Shown here: piece after piece, positions 1 to 8,491 of the stretch
Position numbering within the stretch: position 1 is the stretch's first letter
Layout: each line of letters opens with the position of its first letter
Source of the DNA: Bacillota bacterium
GTDB lineage: Bacteria > Bacillota > Clostridia > Lachnospirales > Lachnospiraceae
Length of the DNA stretch: 64,000 nucleotides
Reading direction: 5' to 3'
Assembly: GCA_023439125.1 (NCBI GenBank)
Contig: JAEXOU010000016.1
Location: 191,941-255,940 of the forward strand
Notes under the pieces: generated by a model
The model's input: the letters and a program-made list of their open reading frames with translations, nothing else
Told to the model about the DNA's origin: nothing
Databases searched by the model: none
Position numbers and translations under genes: made by a program

Positions 1-2211
1 ATATTACTCGTATTCATCTTAAGTATGACTATGACAACTGGGTGCAGTAAAGGTGGAGATAGCAAGAATACAGTTGAAACTTCCGAAGTCATAGGAAAAT
101 ATGTTGAGGAGGATATGAGTTTTCCACAACTAGAAAAAGATGAAGCAATGATTGAATTGTTATGTAATACTAGTGGACAAATCGAGTACTATACTTGCAA
201 TATAGACACATACGATATCTATTGTAATACCAATACTGAAGGAATTTGGGAAAAGAAACCTGTTACATGGGCTAACGAAGTTATTAAGACGTATGGATTT
301 TATCCACAGGATATAATTCTTGGTGAGGATCAAGTATATTATATCGTTGGATCGAATAGGCCTATTAAGATTGATCATACAAAGCAGATTATTCCTAAAT
401 CTTATCTTGTCCAGTGTAATATTGAGGATATGAAGTATAATGATGTTACGCCAAATACCTGGATTGATGAACGGGAAGATAAAAGTATTGATAAGATACA
501 AGTCTCTGCAGAAAGTATCCTATGCTATAGTGATACAGACAAGGTTTGCCTTTATGATTTAAAAGCGGGGAAAAATATCCCATATAATGATAAAGAAATA
601 GGGTATCCGTATCTCCTGAGAGGTGATAGATTTTTTTACTATTCCTCTGAGGATAATTCTATAAACTGTTATGATTATAAAACAAGTATAGAGGAAAAGT
701 ATTCATTTCCAGATAATAACTTTGAACGTTTTTGCATGGGAGCGGATCATAGGATTTATGGTATCGATCATACCGGAATTCGTATGTTAAATTACGAAGA
801 TTCAACATGGGAAACATTGATGGATGGGTACAATTGTAATCTAGGTAATAAAACTTATATTCCCCTTCGTATATTATGCGATCCAGGCGACAAGGACATT
901 TTTTATATTATGTACCTTGATAGCGAGCAACATGTGACTATATTATCAAAATACAGTTATAGGACTGATATTGATTTTTCATCTGAAAAGGAGTTAACCA
1001 TATATTCCTTGTTGGAGAGTTCAACTGTTAGTTATGCAATTACAGAATATACGAATAAACATCCAGAAATAAAGATTACTTATAGAGTCCTAAATAATGA
1101 TACTTTGGTATTACTTAGTGATCAGATAAGGACGATGAATACAGAAATATTAGCAGGAAAAGGTCCTGATATCATAGTATTAGATAACTTACCTATGGAA
1201 TCCTATATAGAAAAAGGCGTTTTATTAGATACAAGTGATATCTTTATGGATATGATCAATAATAAAACAATCAATCCTAATATTGCAAAAAACTATGTAA
1301 TAGATGATAAAGTATATGCAATGCCATTGAGATTTTTTGTACCGATTTGTTCGTCTCGTGCAGATATGAATCCAACAAGTGTGGAAGCATTAGCACAACT
1401 TTCTAAATCGATTGATCAACCTCTATTTGGAATGACTACATATACATCACTAATTCAAAAATTTATTATATTATATGCTGATCAAATTATGAATGAGGAT
1501 GGCTATCTAGACAAAGAAGCTTTTCGTAATTTTCTATTGGATATCAAGAGTATTGGTGATGAGTCCAATGCAATTGCCCTTGAAGATGCGAATACATTAG
1601 ATAGTACCACATCTATTACTACATATAATGATAGTATGAACAGATTATTTTTTAATGTCTATTATCAAATACTGGATGGGAATAGTTTTGCGTCCATGGG
1701 ATATTTAAACAGTAACAGGAATCTATGGAATACTGTTTGGTGTAGTCAAGAAGCCAAGGGAAGCTTGAAAACTGTGAATGATACGTATATACCATGTAGC
1801 ATCATAGGCATTAATAACTCCACAAAACAAAAGGAAATAGCAAAAGATTTTGTTAAAAGTTTATACGAAGAGGAGCTCCAAAGCAAGGATGTAAGTGAGG
1901 GATACCCTCTAAATACTAAGGCTTTAGACAAATGGCTAACAATCGATGACTCATTTCCAAAAGAAATTACAAGCTTTTCAGTCGAAGATGGAAAGCAATA
2001 TACTTTCACAATTGATCAAACAACATTTGACAGCACAACAATAAAGAATGTAAGAGAGATGATTTTATCATTATCAAAACCAGCAAAGATGGATACGGTT
2101 CTTCAGAGTATCATAGCAAAAGGTACGATACCTTATTTTACTGGAGAAAAATCATTGGAACAAGTGACAGAAGAAGTAACTAATACAGTGAATCTTTATA
2201 TTGGAGAGTAA
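1..2211 (+). CDS. Solute-binding lipoprotein, 5' end cut by window edge
   Basis: The reading frame is open from base 1, where it encodes hydrophobic residues running into a lipobox ending at Cys (codon 43-45). The true start therefore lies upstream and the protein is a secreted lipoprotein. The first half (to about base 1000) is rich in Tyr, Asp and short beta-strand-like segments and resembles a propeller-like sensor domain. The second half resembles a family 1 extracellular solute-binding protein, with a segment of the type GPDIIVLDNLP and a C-terminal helical region. About 730 residues is much longer than a simple sugar-binding protein, so this is a two-domain member. No permease genes follow; any partners would be upstream of the window. 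The ligand cannot be told from sequence. Confidence 0.75.
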   Translation: MLLVFILSMTMTTGCSKGGDSKNTVETSEVIGKYVEEDMSFPQLEKDEAMIELLCNTSGQIEYYTCNIDTYDIYCNTNTEGIWEKKPVTWANEVIKTYGFYPQDIILGEDQVYYIVGSNRPIKIDHTKQIIPKSYLVQCNIEDMKYNDVTPNTWIDEREDKSIDKIQVSAESILCYSDTDKVCLYDLKAGKNIPYNDKEIGYPYLLRGDRFFYYSSEDNSINCYDYKTSIEEKYSFPDNNFERFCMGADHRIYGIDHTGIRMLNYEDSTWETLMDGYNCNLGNKTYIPLRILCDPGDKDIFYIMYLDSEQHVTILSKYSYRTDIDFSSEKELTIYSLLESSTVSYAITEYTNKHPEIKITYRVLNNDTLVLLSDQIRTMNTEILAGKGPDIIVLDNLPMESYIEKGVLLDTSDIFMDMINNKTINPNIAKNYVIDDKVYAMPLRFFVPICSSRADMNPTSVEALAQLSKSIDQPLFGMTTYTSLIQKFIILYADQIMNEDGYLDKEAFRNFLLDIKSIGDESNAIALEDANTLDSTTSITTYNDSMNRLFFNVYYQILDGNSFASMGYLNSNRNLWNTVWCSQEAKGSLKTVNDTYIPCSIIGINNSTKQKEIAKDFVKSLYEEELQSKDVSEGYPLNTKALDKWLTIDDSFPKEITSFSVEDGKQYTFTIDQTTFDSTTIKNVREMILSLSKPAKMDTVLQSIIAKGTIPYFTGEKSLEQVTEEVTNTVNLYIGE

Positions 2212-2533
2212 AAAGTAGGGGTTGTAAGTGGATAGTATAGGTTTTGAAGGTGGATTTAAGATTATGAAAATCATGGTTGATTTATCCAATATAAGAAGCT
2301 ATACTATCTATATGGTATCGTAGCTATAAGCAGATGTGTCATATTTGGCTGTTTTTGGTGATGAGATACATACTTAAAATAAATGAAAGGAGGATTAGTT
2401 ATGATAGAGAATGAATGGAGCGAGGTAACAATCAGTTAAATTCATAGATTAATGTATCAAAAGATGTGCTCTTATCTACAAAAAGAGCATCTTTTTGGTG
2501 CACTCATAACTAATCTCTTTGTGATATAGAACG
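2212..2533 (+). other. Structured intergenic region with a 12-codon ORF
   Basis: No gene of normal size is visible between 2212 and 2655. Two long-range inverted repeats stand out: a 10-bp pair at 2231-2240 with 2299-2308, and a 12-bp pair (GATTAGTTATGA) at about 2394-2405 with its complement at about 2505-2516. The second encloses a smaller stem (AAAGATG..GCTC with GAGC.ATCTTT, about 2459-2494). A strong AAAGGAGG precedes an ATG at 2401 that opens a 12-codon ORF ending at 2439, and this ATG lies inside the left arm of the 12-bp stem. It could be a structured RNA, a leader peptide or remnant mobile DNA. Confidence 0.35.
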
Positions 2534-2566
2534 AAAAAGCACATTAGATTTTAGTGTGCTTTTTTT
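2534..2566 (+). terminator. Intrinsic terminator
   Basis: AAAAAGCACA at 2534-2543 pairs with TGTGC plus the T-run at 2555-2566. This is an intrinsic terminator closing the structured intergenic region or the upstream lipoprotein transcript. Confidence 0.75.
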
Positions 2567-2655
2567 GTGCGCAAAAGTAAATGAATTTAACTGAAAAGAT
2601 AGCGGATGAATTAATAAATTGAGTCAATATTGTAAAGAAAGTAGAGAATAAATTA

Positions 2656-2862
2656 ATGGCGTATAAAGACGACACAAGTAAAATGAGCGAGAAAGAATAC
2701 CGAAGAAAACTTTATGAAGAGAATAAGGTATTATATAAAAAAGTAAGATATGGATTTACATATGGAGTTAATCACAACTTTAAACAGCGTAGAAACAGTT
2801 TAAAGAATGAAATGGAGTTATTAGAAGAAGAAACATTACAAGCGTACGAGGAGGTAGAGTAG
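2656..2862 (+). CDS. Small charged hypothetical protein
   Basis: A 68-residue protein rich in Lys, Glu and Tyr, probably mostly helical, with no recognised domain. The ribosome-binding site is weak (only AGAAAGTAGAG-type purines before the ATG). Its stop codon is one base before the TTG start of the acetyltransferase gene at 2864, so the two are probably co-transcribed and translationally coupled. It is not recognised as a member of any family. Confidence 0.5.
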   Translation: MAYKDDTSKMSEKEYRRKLYEENKVLYKKVRYGFTYGVNHNFKQRRNSLKNEMELLEEETLQAYEEVE

Positions 2863-2863
2863 T

Positions 2864-3922
2864 TTGAGTGTCAGTATAAGAAATGAAAGAGAAAACGAGT
2901 ATTTTTATGTCGAGACAATGATACGGTCTTCATTCTGGAACGTTTATAAACCAGGTTGTGATGAACATGTGATGGCTCATAAGTTAAGAAATGCGAAGGA
3001 GTTTTTACCAGAATTAGATTTTGTTGCAGAGTGTGACGGTATAGTCGTTGGAAATATCATGTGTTCTAGGGCAAAAATTGTAAATGAACAGAATGTCGTT
3101 ATCGACGATAAAAATATAGTAGTGGTTGGGCCAATTGGTGTTTTACCAGAGTGGCAAAATAAAGGAGTAGGCTCCATGCTAATGGAGCATGTAAAAAGAG
3201 AAGCTAGGTTGCTTGGTTATAAAGGGGTAGTACTATATGGGAACCCGAACTATTATCATCGATTTGGTTTTGTAGATGCAAAAGAATATTCCATTACAAT
3301 GCCGAATGGAACTAATATGGATGCATTTATGATATTTGAACTAGAACCACATAGCTTAGATGGAATTCATGGACGTTGTTATGAATGTGATGCATTTGAA
3401 GTAAGCTCAGAAGAAATTGTGCAATATGAACGTAAGTTTACTGGAAAAAACTCAGATAAAGATAAGGAGTGTTCCAAGTTAGATTGTAGTATTCTGAAAC
3501 AAGAATTCACGAATGCAGGAGTAGACTTCCCACTAAAAGAAGAAGAGTGCAATGGTCTTTCAAAGGTAGAACAAAATGAGATTAACCCATGTGGTACTTA
3601 TTGTGGTAATTGCGATGATTATGGGGTTGTTTGTGATGGCTGTCGCAATCGAAAGGGTAAGCCAATTTGGTATGAGCTTTATTCTATGAAGGAACCGTGT
3701 GCATATTACGTCTGTGTAGAAAAGCACCAATATCATGATTGTTCACAATGCCAACAGGTACCTTGTAACAAGTATTTTGATTATCCTGATCCAAATATGA
3801 GTGATGAATTGAAGCAAATGTGGTTTAAATTACGGATGGAAAACTTTAATCAAATTAATTGTTTAAAGCAAATCGATATGAAAGATACATATGAAGAGAA
3901 TGTAAAGCAGTATCGTCGATAA
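2864..3922 (+). CDS. GNAT acetyltransferase fused to DUF3795 Cys-rich domain
   Basis: Residues about 1-170 form a GNAT N-acetyltransferase domain; the acetyl-CoA loop is visible as QNKGVGS (motif A, Q-x-x-G-x-G/A), followed by the YYHRFGF segment typical of GNAT proteins that modify small molecules. Residues about 240-345 are a separate Cys-rich module with paired CGxC/CDGC motifs, matching the DUF3795 family, likely a metal-binding domain of unknown role. The start is TTG, chosen because GAGG lies just upstream and it follows the previous stop by one base. The substrate is unknown. A second DUF3795 fusion, to a kinase, lies at 6754. Confidence 0.8.
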   Translation: MSVSIRNERENEYFYVETMIRSSFWNVYKPGCDEHVMAHKLRNAKEFLPELDFVAECDGIVVGNIMCSRAKIVNEQNVVIDDKNIVVVGPIGVLPEWQNKGVGSMLMEHVKREARLLGYKGVVLYGNPNYYHRFGFVDAKEYSITMPNGTNMDAFMIFELEPHSLDGIHGRCYECDAFEVSSEEIVQYERKFTGKNSDKDKECSKLDCSILKQEFTNAGVDFPLKEEECNGLSKVEQNEINPCGTYCGNCDDYGVVCDGCRNRKGKPIWYELYSMKEPCAYYVCVEKHQYHDCSQCQQVPCNKYFDYPDPNMSDELKQMWFKLRMENFNQINCLKQIDMKDTYEENVKQYRR

Positions 3923-3936
3923 TAAAAAAATAGGAT

Positions 3937-3970
3937 GAAGAGTGTCAATCTATGAGGGGTGGCACTCTTC
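3937..3970 (+). terminator. Hairpin, possible weak terminator
   Basis: GAAGAGTGTC pairs with GGCACTCTTC (10 bp, one G-U) directly behind the acetyltransferase gene. No T-run follows on this strand, so termination is uncertain. Confidence 0.35.
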
Positions 3971-4093
3971 TGGGAGTATATAAATTATATGGGTTATGTG
4001 GTATTATGGACGTAGTGATTAGAATTTTAGAGATAATAGAAAAAGATATTTGGACAGTATTATCTTGCATATTAAACATTAGGAGAAACGATG

Positions 4094-4705
4094 ATGAATA
4101 TATATTATATTGGTGGGTCACCTTGCGCTGGGAAAAGTACAGTAGCTGAGATACTTTCCAAAAAATACAACTTACATTATTTTAAGGTAGATGATTTTCT
4201 TGATAAGTATACTAAAATGGGAATGTTAAAAGGTTATTCAATCTGCAAGAAGCAAGTTGAAATGAATGCAGAGCAACTTTGGATGAGAGACCCGTTACTT
4301 CAGTGTAGAGAGGAACTTATATTTTATGCGGAATTATTTGAATTTGTTTTAGAAGACTTAAAACAGATAAAAAATAGAAATGGTATTATCACAGAAGGTA
4401 CGGCATATTTACCTAAATTGATGAAAGCGTTAGGTGTTCCGAGTGACAGATTTATATCAATTACACCTACAGAAGAATTCCAGCTATTTCATTATAGAAA
4501 AAGAGAATATGTCCCATACATACTCGAAGGATGTAGTGATATTGAAAAAGCTTTTCGCAATTGGATGAACCGAGATATTCTTTTTGCACAAGAAGTACAA
4601 AGACAATGTAGAGAAGAAAAATATGTTTCTATAGTAAACGATGGAGAAATGGAAATCTACGAATTAGTCGGCAAAGTTACTTCACATTTTGGATTGGAGA
4701 ACTAA
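4094..4705 (+). CDS. P-loop small-molecule kinase-like protein
   Basis: The N-terminus carries a Walker A loop GSPCAGKS at residues 8-15, right after the first beta strand, as in shikimate- and adenylate-kinase-like small-molecule kinases. DD at the end of the second strand (VDDF) and a C-terminal lid-like Arg-rich region fit the same fold. Length is about 203 residues. The ATG at 4094 is preferred over 4091 because AGGAG at 4081-4085 then sits 8 bases away. The next gene, a 37-residue basic protein, starts one base after this stop. The phosphate acceptor is unknown; an AAA-like or aminoglycoside-type NTPase is the alternative. Confidence 0.7.
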   Translation: MNIYYIGGSPCAGKSTVAEILSKKYNLHYFKVDDFLDKYTKMGMLKGYSICKKQVEMNAEQLWMRDPLLQCREELIFYAELFEFVLEDLKQIKNRNGIITEGTAYLPKLMKALGVPSDRFISITPTEEFQLFHYRKREYVPYILEGCSDIEKAFRNWMNRDILFAQEVQRQCREEKYVSIVNDGEMEIYELVGKVTSHFGLEN

Positions 4706-4706
4706 T

Positions 4707-4820
4707 ATGGCGAAAAAGAAAAGAGAACATATTGTTTTTGACCAAATGTTGAAGCCCAAAAAGCGTATTCCATTTTCCATACTTAATAAGCAAAATACAA
4801 AGAAGAAAAAGGGTAAATAA
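4707..4820 (+). CDS. 37-residue basic small protein
   Basis: This short ORF begins ATG GCG AAA AAG and encodes a very basic peptide: Lys-rich ends (MAKKKRE at the start, a KKKKGK tail) around a central IVFDQMLKPKKR segment. A GGAG site in the end of the kinase gene lies about 7 bases upstream, and the ORF starts one base after the kinase stop, so coupled translation is likely. Size and charge resemble ribosome- or nucleic-acid-associated small proteins, but no family is recognised. The support is the good ribosome-binding site, the tight spacing and the coherent composition. Confidence 0.55.
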   Translation: MAKKKREHIVFDQMLKPKKRIPFSILNKQNTKKKKGK

Positions 4821-4912
4821 TATTTATATATTCCTTTTTGTGAAAAAAATTATGAACCAGTTATTGGTTTATTCGAGTGGTAACTTTTTTAATTAAGGAG
4901 AGTGAACATTAT

Positions 4913-5371
4913 ATGAAGGCTCTAATTATTTATCATTCTGTTTATCGTAAAAATACGGAAATGATTGCAAAAATATTTGCCCAGAGACTGAGTGCTGATT
5001 TATTAACCATAGAAGAAGGTCAAACAATTGATCTGAATCAGTACGAGCTCGTCGGATTTGGCTCTGGTGTTTATCGTGAAAGTATGTCAAAAAAATTGTT
5101 AGATCATGCTTCTAGGCTAAATTTAAGAGATAAGGATTTTTTTGTATTTTCAACTAGTGGAGCGGGAATGAAATCTTATAATAAGAAATTGATAAAAATC
5201 CTAAATGCTAAAGGGGGAAGGTGTAAGGGTTCATTTGCATGTAAGGGGAGTTTTGTTAGTGAAGATTTCACAAAGAATAAGATATTTAAGTTCTTTAGTA
5301 GATTTGCAAAAGGTCATCCAGATTCAAAAGATATACAAAAAGCAGATGTATTTATTGAAAAGATAATATGA
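4913..5371 (+). CDS. Flavodoxin-domain protein
   Basis: Begins MKALIIYHSVYRKNTEMIA, a flavodoxin first strand followed by the phosphate-binding loop for FMN, then alternating strand/helix segments with FGSGVYRESM and FSTSGAG loops that normally contact the isoalloxazine ring. At 152 residues the length fits short-chain flavodoxins. The ATG at 4913 is chosen over the in-frame one at 4877 because AAGGAG lies between them. A cytoplasmic electron carrier or menaquinone/protoporphyrin-type flavodoxin-like oxidoreductase is possible; the redox partner is not apparent from neighbours. Confidence 0.8.
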   Translation: MKALIIYHSVYRKNTEMIAKIFAQRLSADLLTIEEGQTIDLNQYELVGFGSGVYRESMSKKLLDHASRLNLRDKDFFVFSTSGAGMKSYNKKLIKILNAKGGRCKGSFACKGSFVSEDFTKNKIFKFFSRFAKGHPDSKDIQKADVFIEKII

Positions 5372-5444
5372 TGTACAAACGTAGAGAGTTTCGAGTTTTG
5401 AATAGAAAATTTCTATGTTTATCTTAGTCGAGAAAGGGGATTCT

Positions 5445-6638
5445 ATGTTACTTTCACTAGCCTTAGTATTCCTATGTGGAATGATATTGGGTGCTATTTT
5501 TAACAAGCTAAAGTTGCCAAGTTTACTAGGAATGCTATTGACAGGTATTATACTTGGTCCATATGTTTTAAATCTATTGGATTCTAGTATACTGAATATA
5601 TCCGCTGATTTAAGGCAGATTGCATTAATCATAATTCTCACACGTGCAGGTTTAAATCTAGATCTTGAGGATTTAAGAAAGGTTGGACGACCTGCAATAT
5701 TATTGTGTTTTGTGCCTGCTTGTTTTGAAATAATAGGAATGATTCTACTTGCACCTATGCTTCTTGGTATCACTTGGCTAGAAGCTGCCATTATGGGAAC
5801 GGTAGTTGCAGCAGTGTCTCCTGCAGTCATAGTGCCAAGAATGTTAAAACTGATGGAAGGTGGTTATGGTTCCAAACAAAGTATTCCGCAGATGATTATG
5901 GCGGGAGCATCTGTGGATGATGTCTTTGTAATTGTATTATTTACTGCTTTTACTGGTCTTGCACAGGGGGGAGAAATTACGTTAAGTCGTTTTTTAACGA
6001 TCCCAACATCAATTGTATTTGGTCTTATTGGAGGTATCATCGTAGGACTTCTACTTTCTCTTTTATTTACAAAGGTTCATATTAGGGATAGTGGAAAAGT
6101 AATGATTATGATATCTTTTTCATTTTTACTAGTTACATTAGAACATTATATCACTGGTATCATAGGATTTTCAGGTCTTTTGGCAGTTATGGCGTTAGGT
6201 GCAACGCTTAAGAAAGGAAAATATGAAGTTTCCATACGATTATCCAATAAATATTCAAAATTATGGGTGTGTGCTGAAGTTATACTATTCGTGCTTGTAG
6301 GTGCTACCGTAAATATAAGCTATGCGTTAAAAGCTTCAGCAATGGCTATTGTTTTGATTGTATGCGTATTGTTATTCCGCATGGTAGGAGTTTTTACCTG
6401 TCTTTTAAGGACAAGTCTCAAGCGAAAAGAACGTGTTTTTACAGCGATAGCTTATATGCCAAAGGCTACAGTACAGGCGGCAATTGGCGGGATACCTCTT
6501 GCAATGGGGTTTTCCTGTGGAGAAATTGTGCTAACGGTAGCAGTACTTTCTATACTGATTACGGCACCTTTAGGAGCATTTTTGGTTGATGCAACATATA
6601 AAAAGTTTCTGATTCAGGGAGCTGATTGCCGCCGCTAG
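5445..6638 (+). CDS. Cation:proton antiporter, CPA family
   Basis: A polytopic membrane protein of about 397 residues with roughly eleven to twelve hydrophobic segments rich in Gly, typical of the Na+/H+ exchanger (CPA/KefB-type) domain. Segments such as LLGMLLTGIILGP and SVDDVF in the middle match the family's first helix and the buried Asp-containing helix used for ion binding. Only the membrane domain is present; no C-terminal TrkA-type regulatory domain follows. Start at 5445 is preferred (AAAGGGG just upstream) over 5415. It probably exchanges Na+ or K+ for protons across the cytoplasmic membrane. Confidence 0.8.
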   Translation: MLLSLALVFLCGMILGAIFNKLKLPSLLGMLLTGIILGPYVLNLLDSSILNISADLRQIALIIILTRAGLNLDLEDLRKVGRPAILLCFVPACFEIIGMILLAPMLLGITWLEAAIMGTVVAAVSPAVIVPRMLKLMEGGYGSKQSIPQMIMAGASVDDVFVIVLFTAFTGLAQGGEITLSRFLTIPTSIVFGLIGGIIVGLLLSLLFTKVHIRDSGKVMIMISFSFLLVTLEHYITGIIGFSGLLAVMALGATLKKGKYEVSIRLSNKYSKLWVCAEVILFVLVGATVNISYALKASAMAIVLIVCVLLFRMVGVFTCLLRTSLKRKERVFTAIAYMPKATVQAAIGGIPLAMGFSCGEIVLTVAVLSILITAPLGAFLVDATYKKFLIQGADCRR

Positions 6639-6753
6639 CATATTATGGTATATTGTATATACATCGCAATTAATAAGAGTATGTAAAAGTATTTGTGCAT
6701 GTTGGAAACAGTGATTTAATTATAAAGAAAACTGAATAAAGAGAGGTATCAGC

Positions 6754-7681
6754 ATGAAGCAACTTATAGTTATCATAGGTCCAAATGGTGTTGGTAAAAG
6801 TACTACAGCTAAAGAAATAGTAGAACAATGTTCTAAAACCGCATTAGTTGATTCTGATTGGTGTCGTGTAATGAATCCATTTGAAGTTACTGAAACGACA
6901 AAGCAAACCATAACAGAAAATATCTATTGCTTATTATATAATTATCTCACTTGCAAAGATATCGATACCGTAGTTTTTACATATGCATGGCATGGAGAAA
7001 GAAAAGAAATTTATGATTGTGTGATTGATAAATTAAATAATGAGAACATAGAGTTTAAAGAAAATATAATTGTTTTGAAATGTTCGAAGCAAGAAAATAT
7101 AGATAGAGCAAAAAAAGATGGCAGAGATGAAGTGAGAATAAAACGGGGAATCGAGATGACTTTTTCGTTTTATGATAAGTATGAATATCCATGTATTGAT
7201 ACGACAAATATGACACCATTAGAAGTTGCAAATCAAATCATTGCAAAGATACATCATAAGCAGAAATCGGATAGCAAAGTATTTTCTAAATGTGGTATGC
7301 GTTGTGATTTATGCTTAATATATCGTCCAAATGTAGAACAGGAAGATAGACGTATTGATATTTGTAATGCATGGAGAAAAATCTGGCAAGGTTTTGATCC
7401 AGACCCCAATACAATTATTTGTGACGGTTGCAGTTGCGAAAGAAGAAGCAGTTTTGTTTAGTCCAACATGTGAAGCAAGAAAATGCGTATTTGAAAAAGG
7501 TCTCAAGCATTGTGGCTATTGCTCACAGTTTCCGTGTGATATTTTTCCGGCTGAACCAACGAAAGAAGAAACGTTTCATATGATTGAAGTTGAAAAGAAA
7601 TGGACTTGGGAAGATGAAAAACTAATGGAAGCATATACTTGTAAAAAGAATATGGATGAGTTTAGAAAGACGAACTTGTAA
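6754..7681 (+). pseudogene. P-loop kinase fused to DUF3795, frameshifted
   Basis: The first frame starts at 6754 with a Walker A loop GPNGVGKS (residues 9-16) and an AAA/kinase-like fold to about residue 165, then enters a Cys-rich DUF3795 module (CGMRCDLC). The frame stops at 7461, inside that module, while the +1 frame carries the rest of it (CVFEKG..CGYCSQFPC) to 7681. The junction lies near 7430-7441, in a Gly-Cys-Ser-Cys-Glu coding stretch. One extra base or a sequencing error would explain it. If real, the kinase half could still be made. The architecture parallels the GNAT-DUF3795 fusion at 2864. Confidence 0.8.
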
Positions 7682-7757
7682 GGTGATTTAATGAGGGTTA
7701 GAAGAGGAAAGAGTTAAAAGGGTACGATATAACCATAGGAGTTAAGTAAAAAATGTA

Positions 7758-7805
7758 TATAACAAGCATAATATGACATGCTGATGTCATATTATGCTTG
7801 TTATA
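7758..7805. terminator. Perfect 22-bp hairpin without a T-run
   Basis: Bases 7758-7779 are the exact reverse complement of 7784-7805, with a GCTG loop. The bases that follow (cttctatc) are not a proper U-run, so this may be a bidirectional terminator, an RNA-stabilising hairpin or an operator for the gene at 7849. Confidence 0.5.
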
Positions 7806-7848
7806 CTTCTATCTGTAAGAAATAATTATATTAGATAGGAGAGATTCG

Positions 7849-8301
7849 ATGGATTACGAAATTGTAACATTGAAAGAAAAGAAAATTGTGGGTATTGCCG
7901 CAAGAACAGGTAATAAGGAACCAGAGATGCAGGCAGTCATTGGGGGATTGTGGCAGCAGTATTATGAAGGTAATGTCTGTCAGAAAAATAAGAACAAAGT
8001 TAGCGATTTTGCATATGGTATTTATTCTGATTACAAAGGTGATACCTATCAGGTAACAGTGGGTGCAGAGGTTACACAAGTTAGTGACAAGGAAGAGTTA
8101 GATACACTTATTATTCCACAGGGCAAGTATGCCAAATTTCACATTGTTGGTGATATGGTAAAGGATGTTGCCGATGCGTGGGCAAAAATTTGGCAGATGG
8201 ACTTAAATCGTATCTATACAGCTGACTTTGAAGAGTACGTCGATTTTGATGGTACCACTTCCACAATTAATCTCTACATAGCAATTTCATTGGAAGATTA
8301 G
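7849..8301 (+). CDS. GyrI-like / effector-binding domain protein
   Basis: A 150-residue stand-alone effector-binding domain of the GyrI/SOUL-like (AraC effector-binding) superfamily. It begins MDYEIVTLKEKKIVGIAART, the usual first strand, and contains IPQGKYAKFHIVG and AWAKIWQMDL, the signature strand and helix of the fold. There is no DNA-binding domain, so it is a ligand-binding or gyrase-inhibitor-like protein rather than a full regulator. AGGAGAG lies 7 bases before the ATG. It sits alone between a perfect hairpin and a strong terminator. The ligand is unknown; related proteins bind hydrophobic cations and drugs. Confidence 0.75.
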   Translation: MDYEIVTLKEKKIVGIAARTGNKEPEMQAVIGGLWQQYYEGNVCQKNKNKVSDFAYGIYSDYKGDTYQVTVGAEVTQVSDKEELDTLIIPQGKYAKFHIVGDMVKDVADAWAKIWQMDLNRIYTADFEEYVDFDGTTSTINLYIAISLED

Positions 8302-8305
8302 GTTA

Positions 8306-8347
8306 TTAGGAGCATTCCATCTGAATAGATGGAATGCTCCTAATTTT
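8306..8347 (+). terminator. Intrinsic terminator
   Basis: A 17-bp perfect stem (8306-8322 with 8327-8343, loop GAAT) followed by TTTT closes the GyrI-like gene. Confidence 0.85.
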
Positions 8348-8445
8348 AGTTTATGGAATGTAGTAAGATTCTAATATAGGATAAAATCATGCTTTTTATT
8401 TACCCATAATAGCGCAATATCTGTGTATATCTGAGAAAAATTCTA

Positions 8446-8454
8446 TGATATAAT
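8446..8454 (+). promoter_or_regulatory. Extended -10 promoter of the esterase/GH27 gene
   Basis: TGATATAAT is a consensus extended -10 element, 38 bases before the GH27 start codon. No clear -35 hexamer is seen. Confidence 0.55.
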
Positions 8455-8491
8455 ACATTAAGGTATTGAACAAAATGGAGGGAAGACAAGT

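Noticed and set aside
3952..4149. 65-codon plus-strand ORF across the start of the kinase gene
   Set aside because: No ribosome-binding site; it overlaps the P-loop-containing gene at 4094 in another frame and has no coherent protein pattern.
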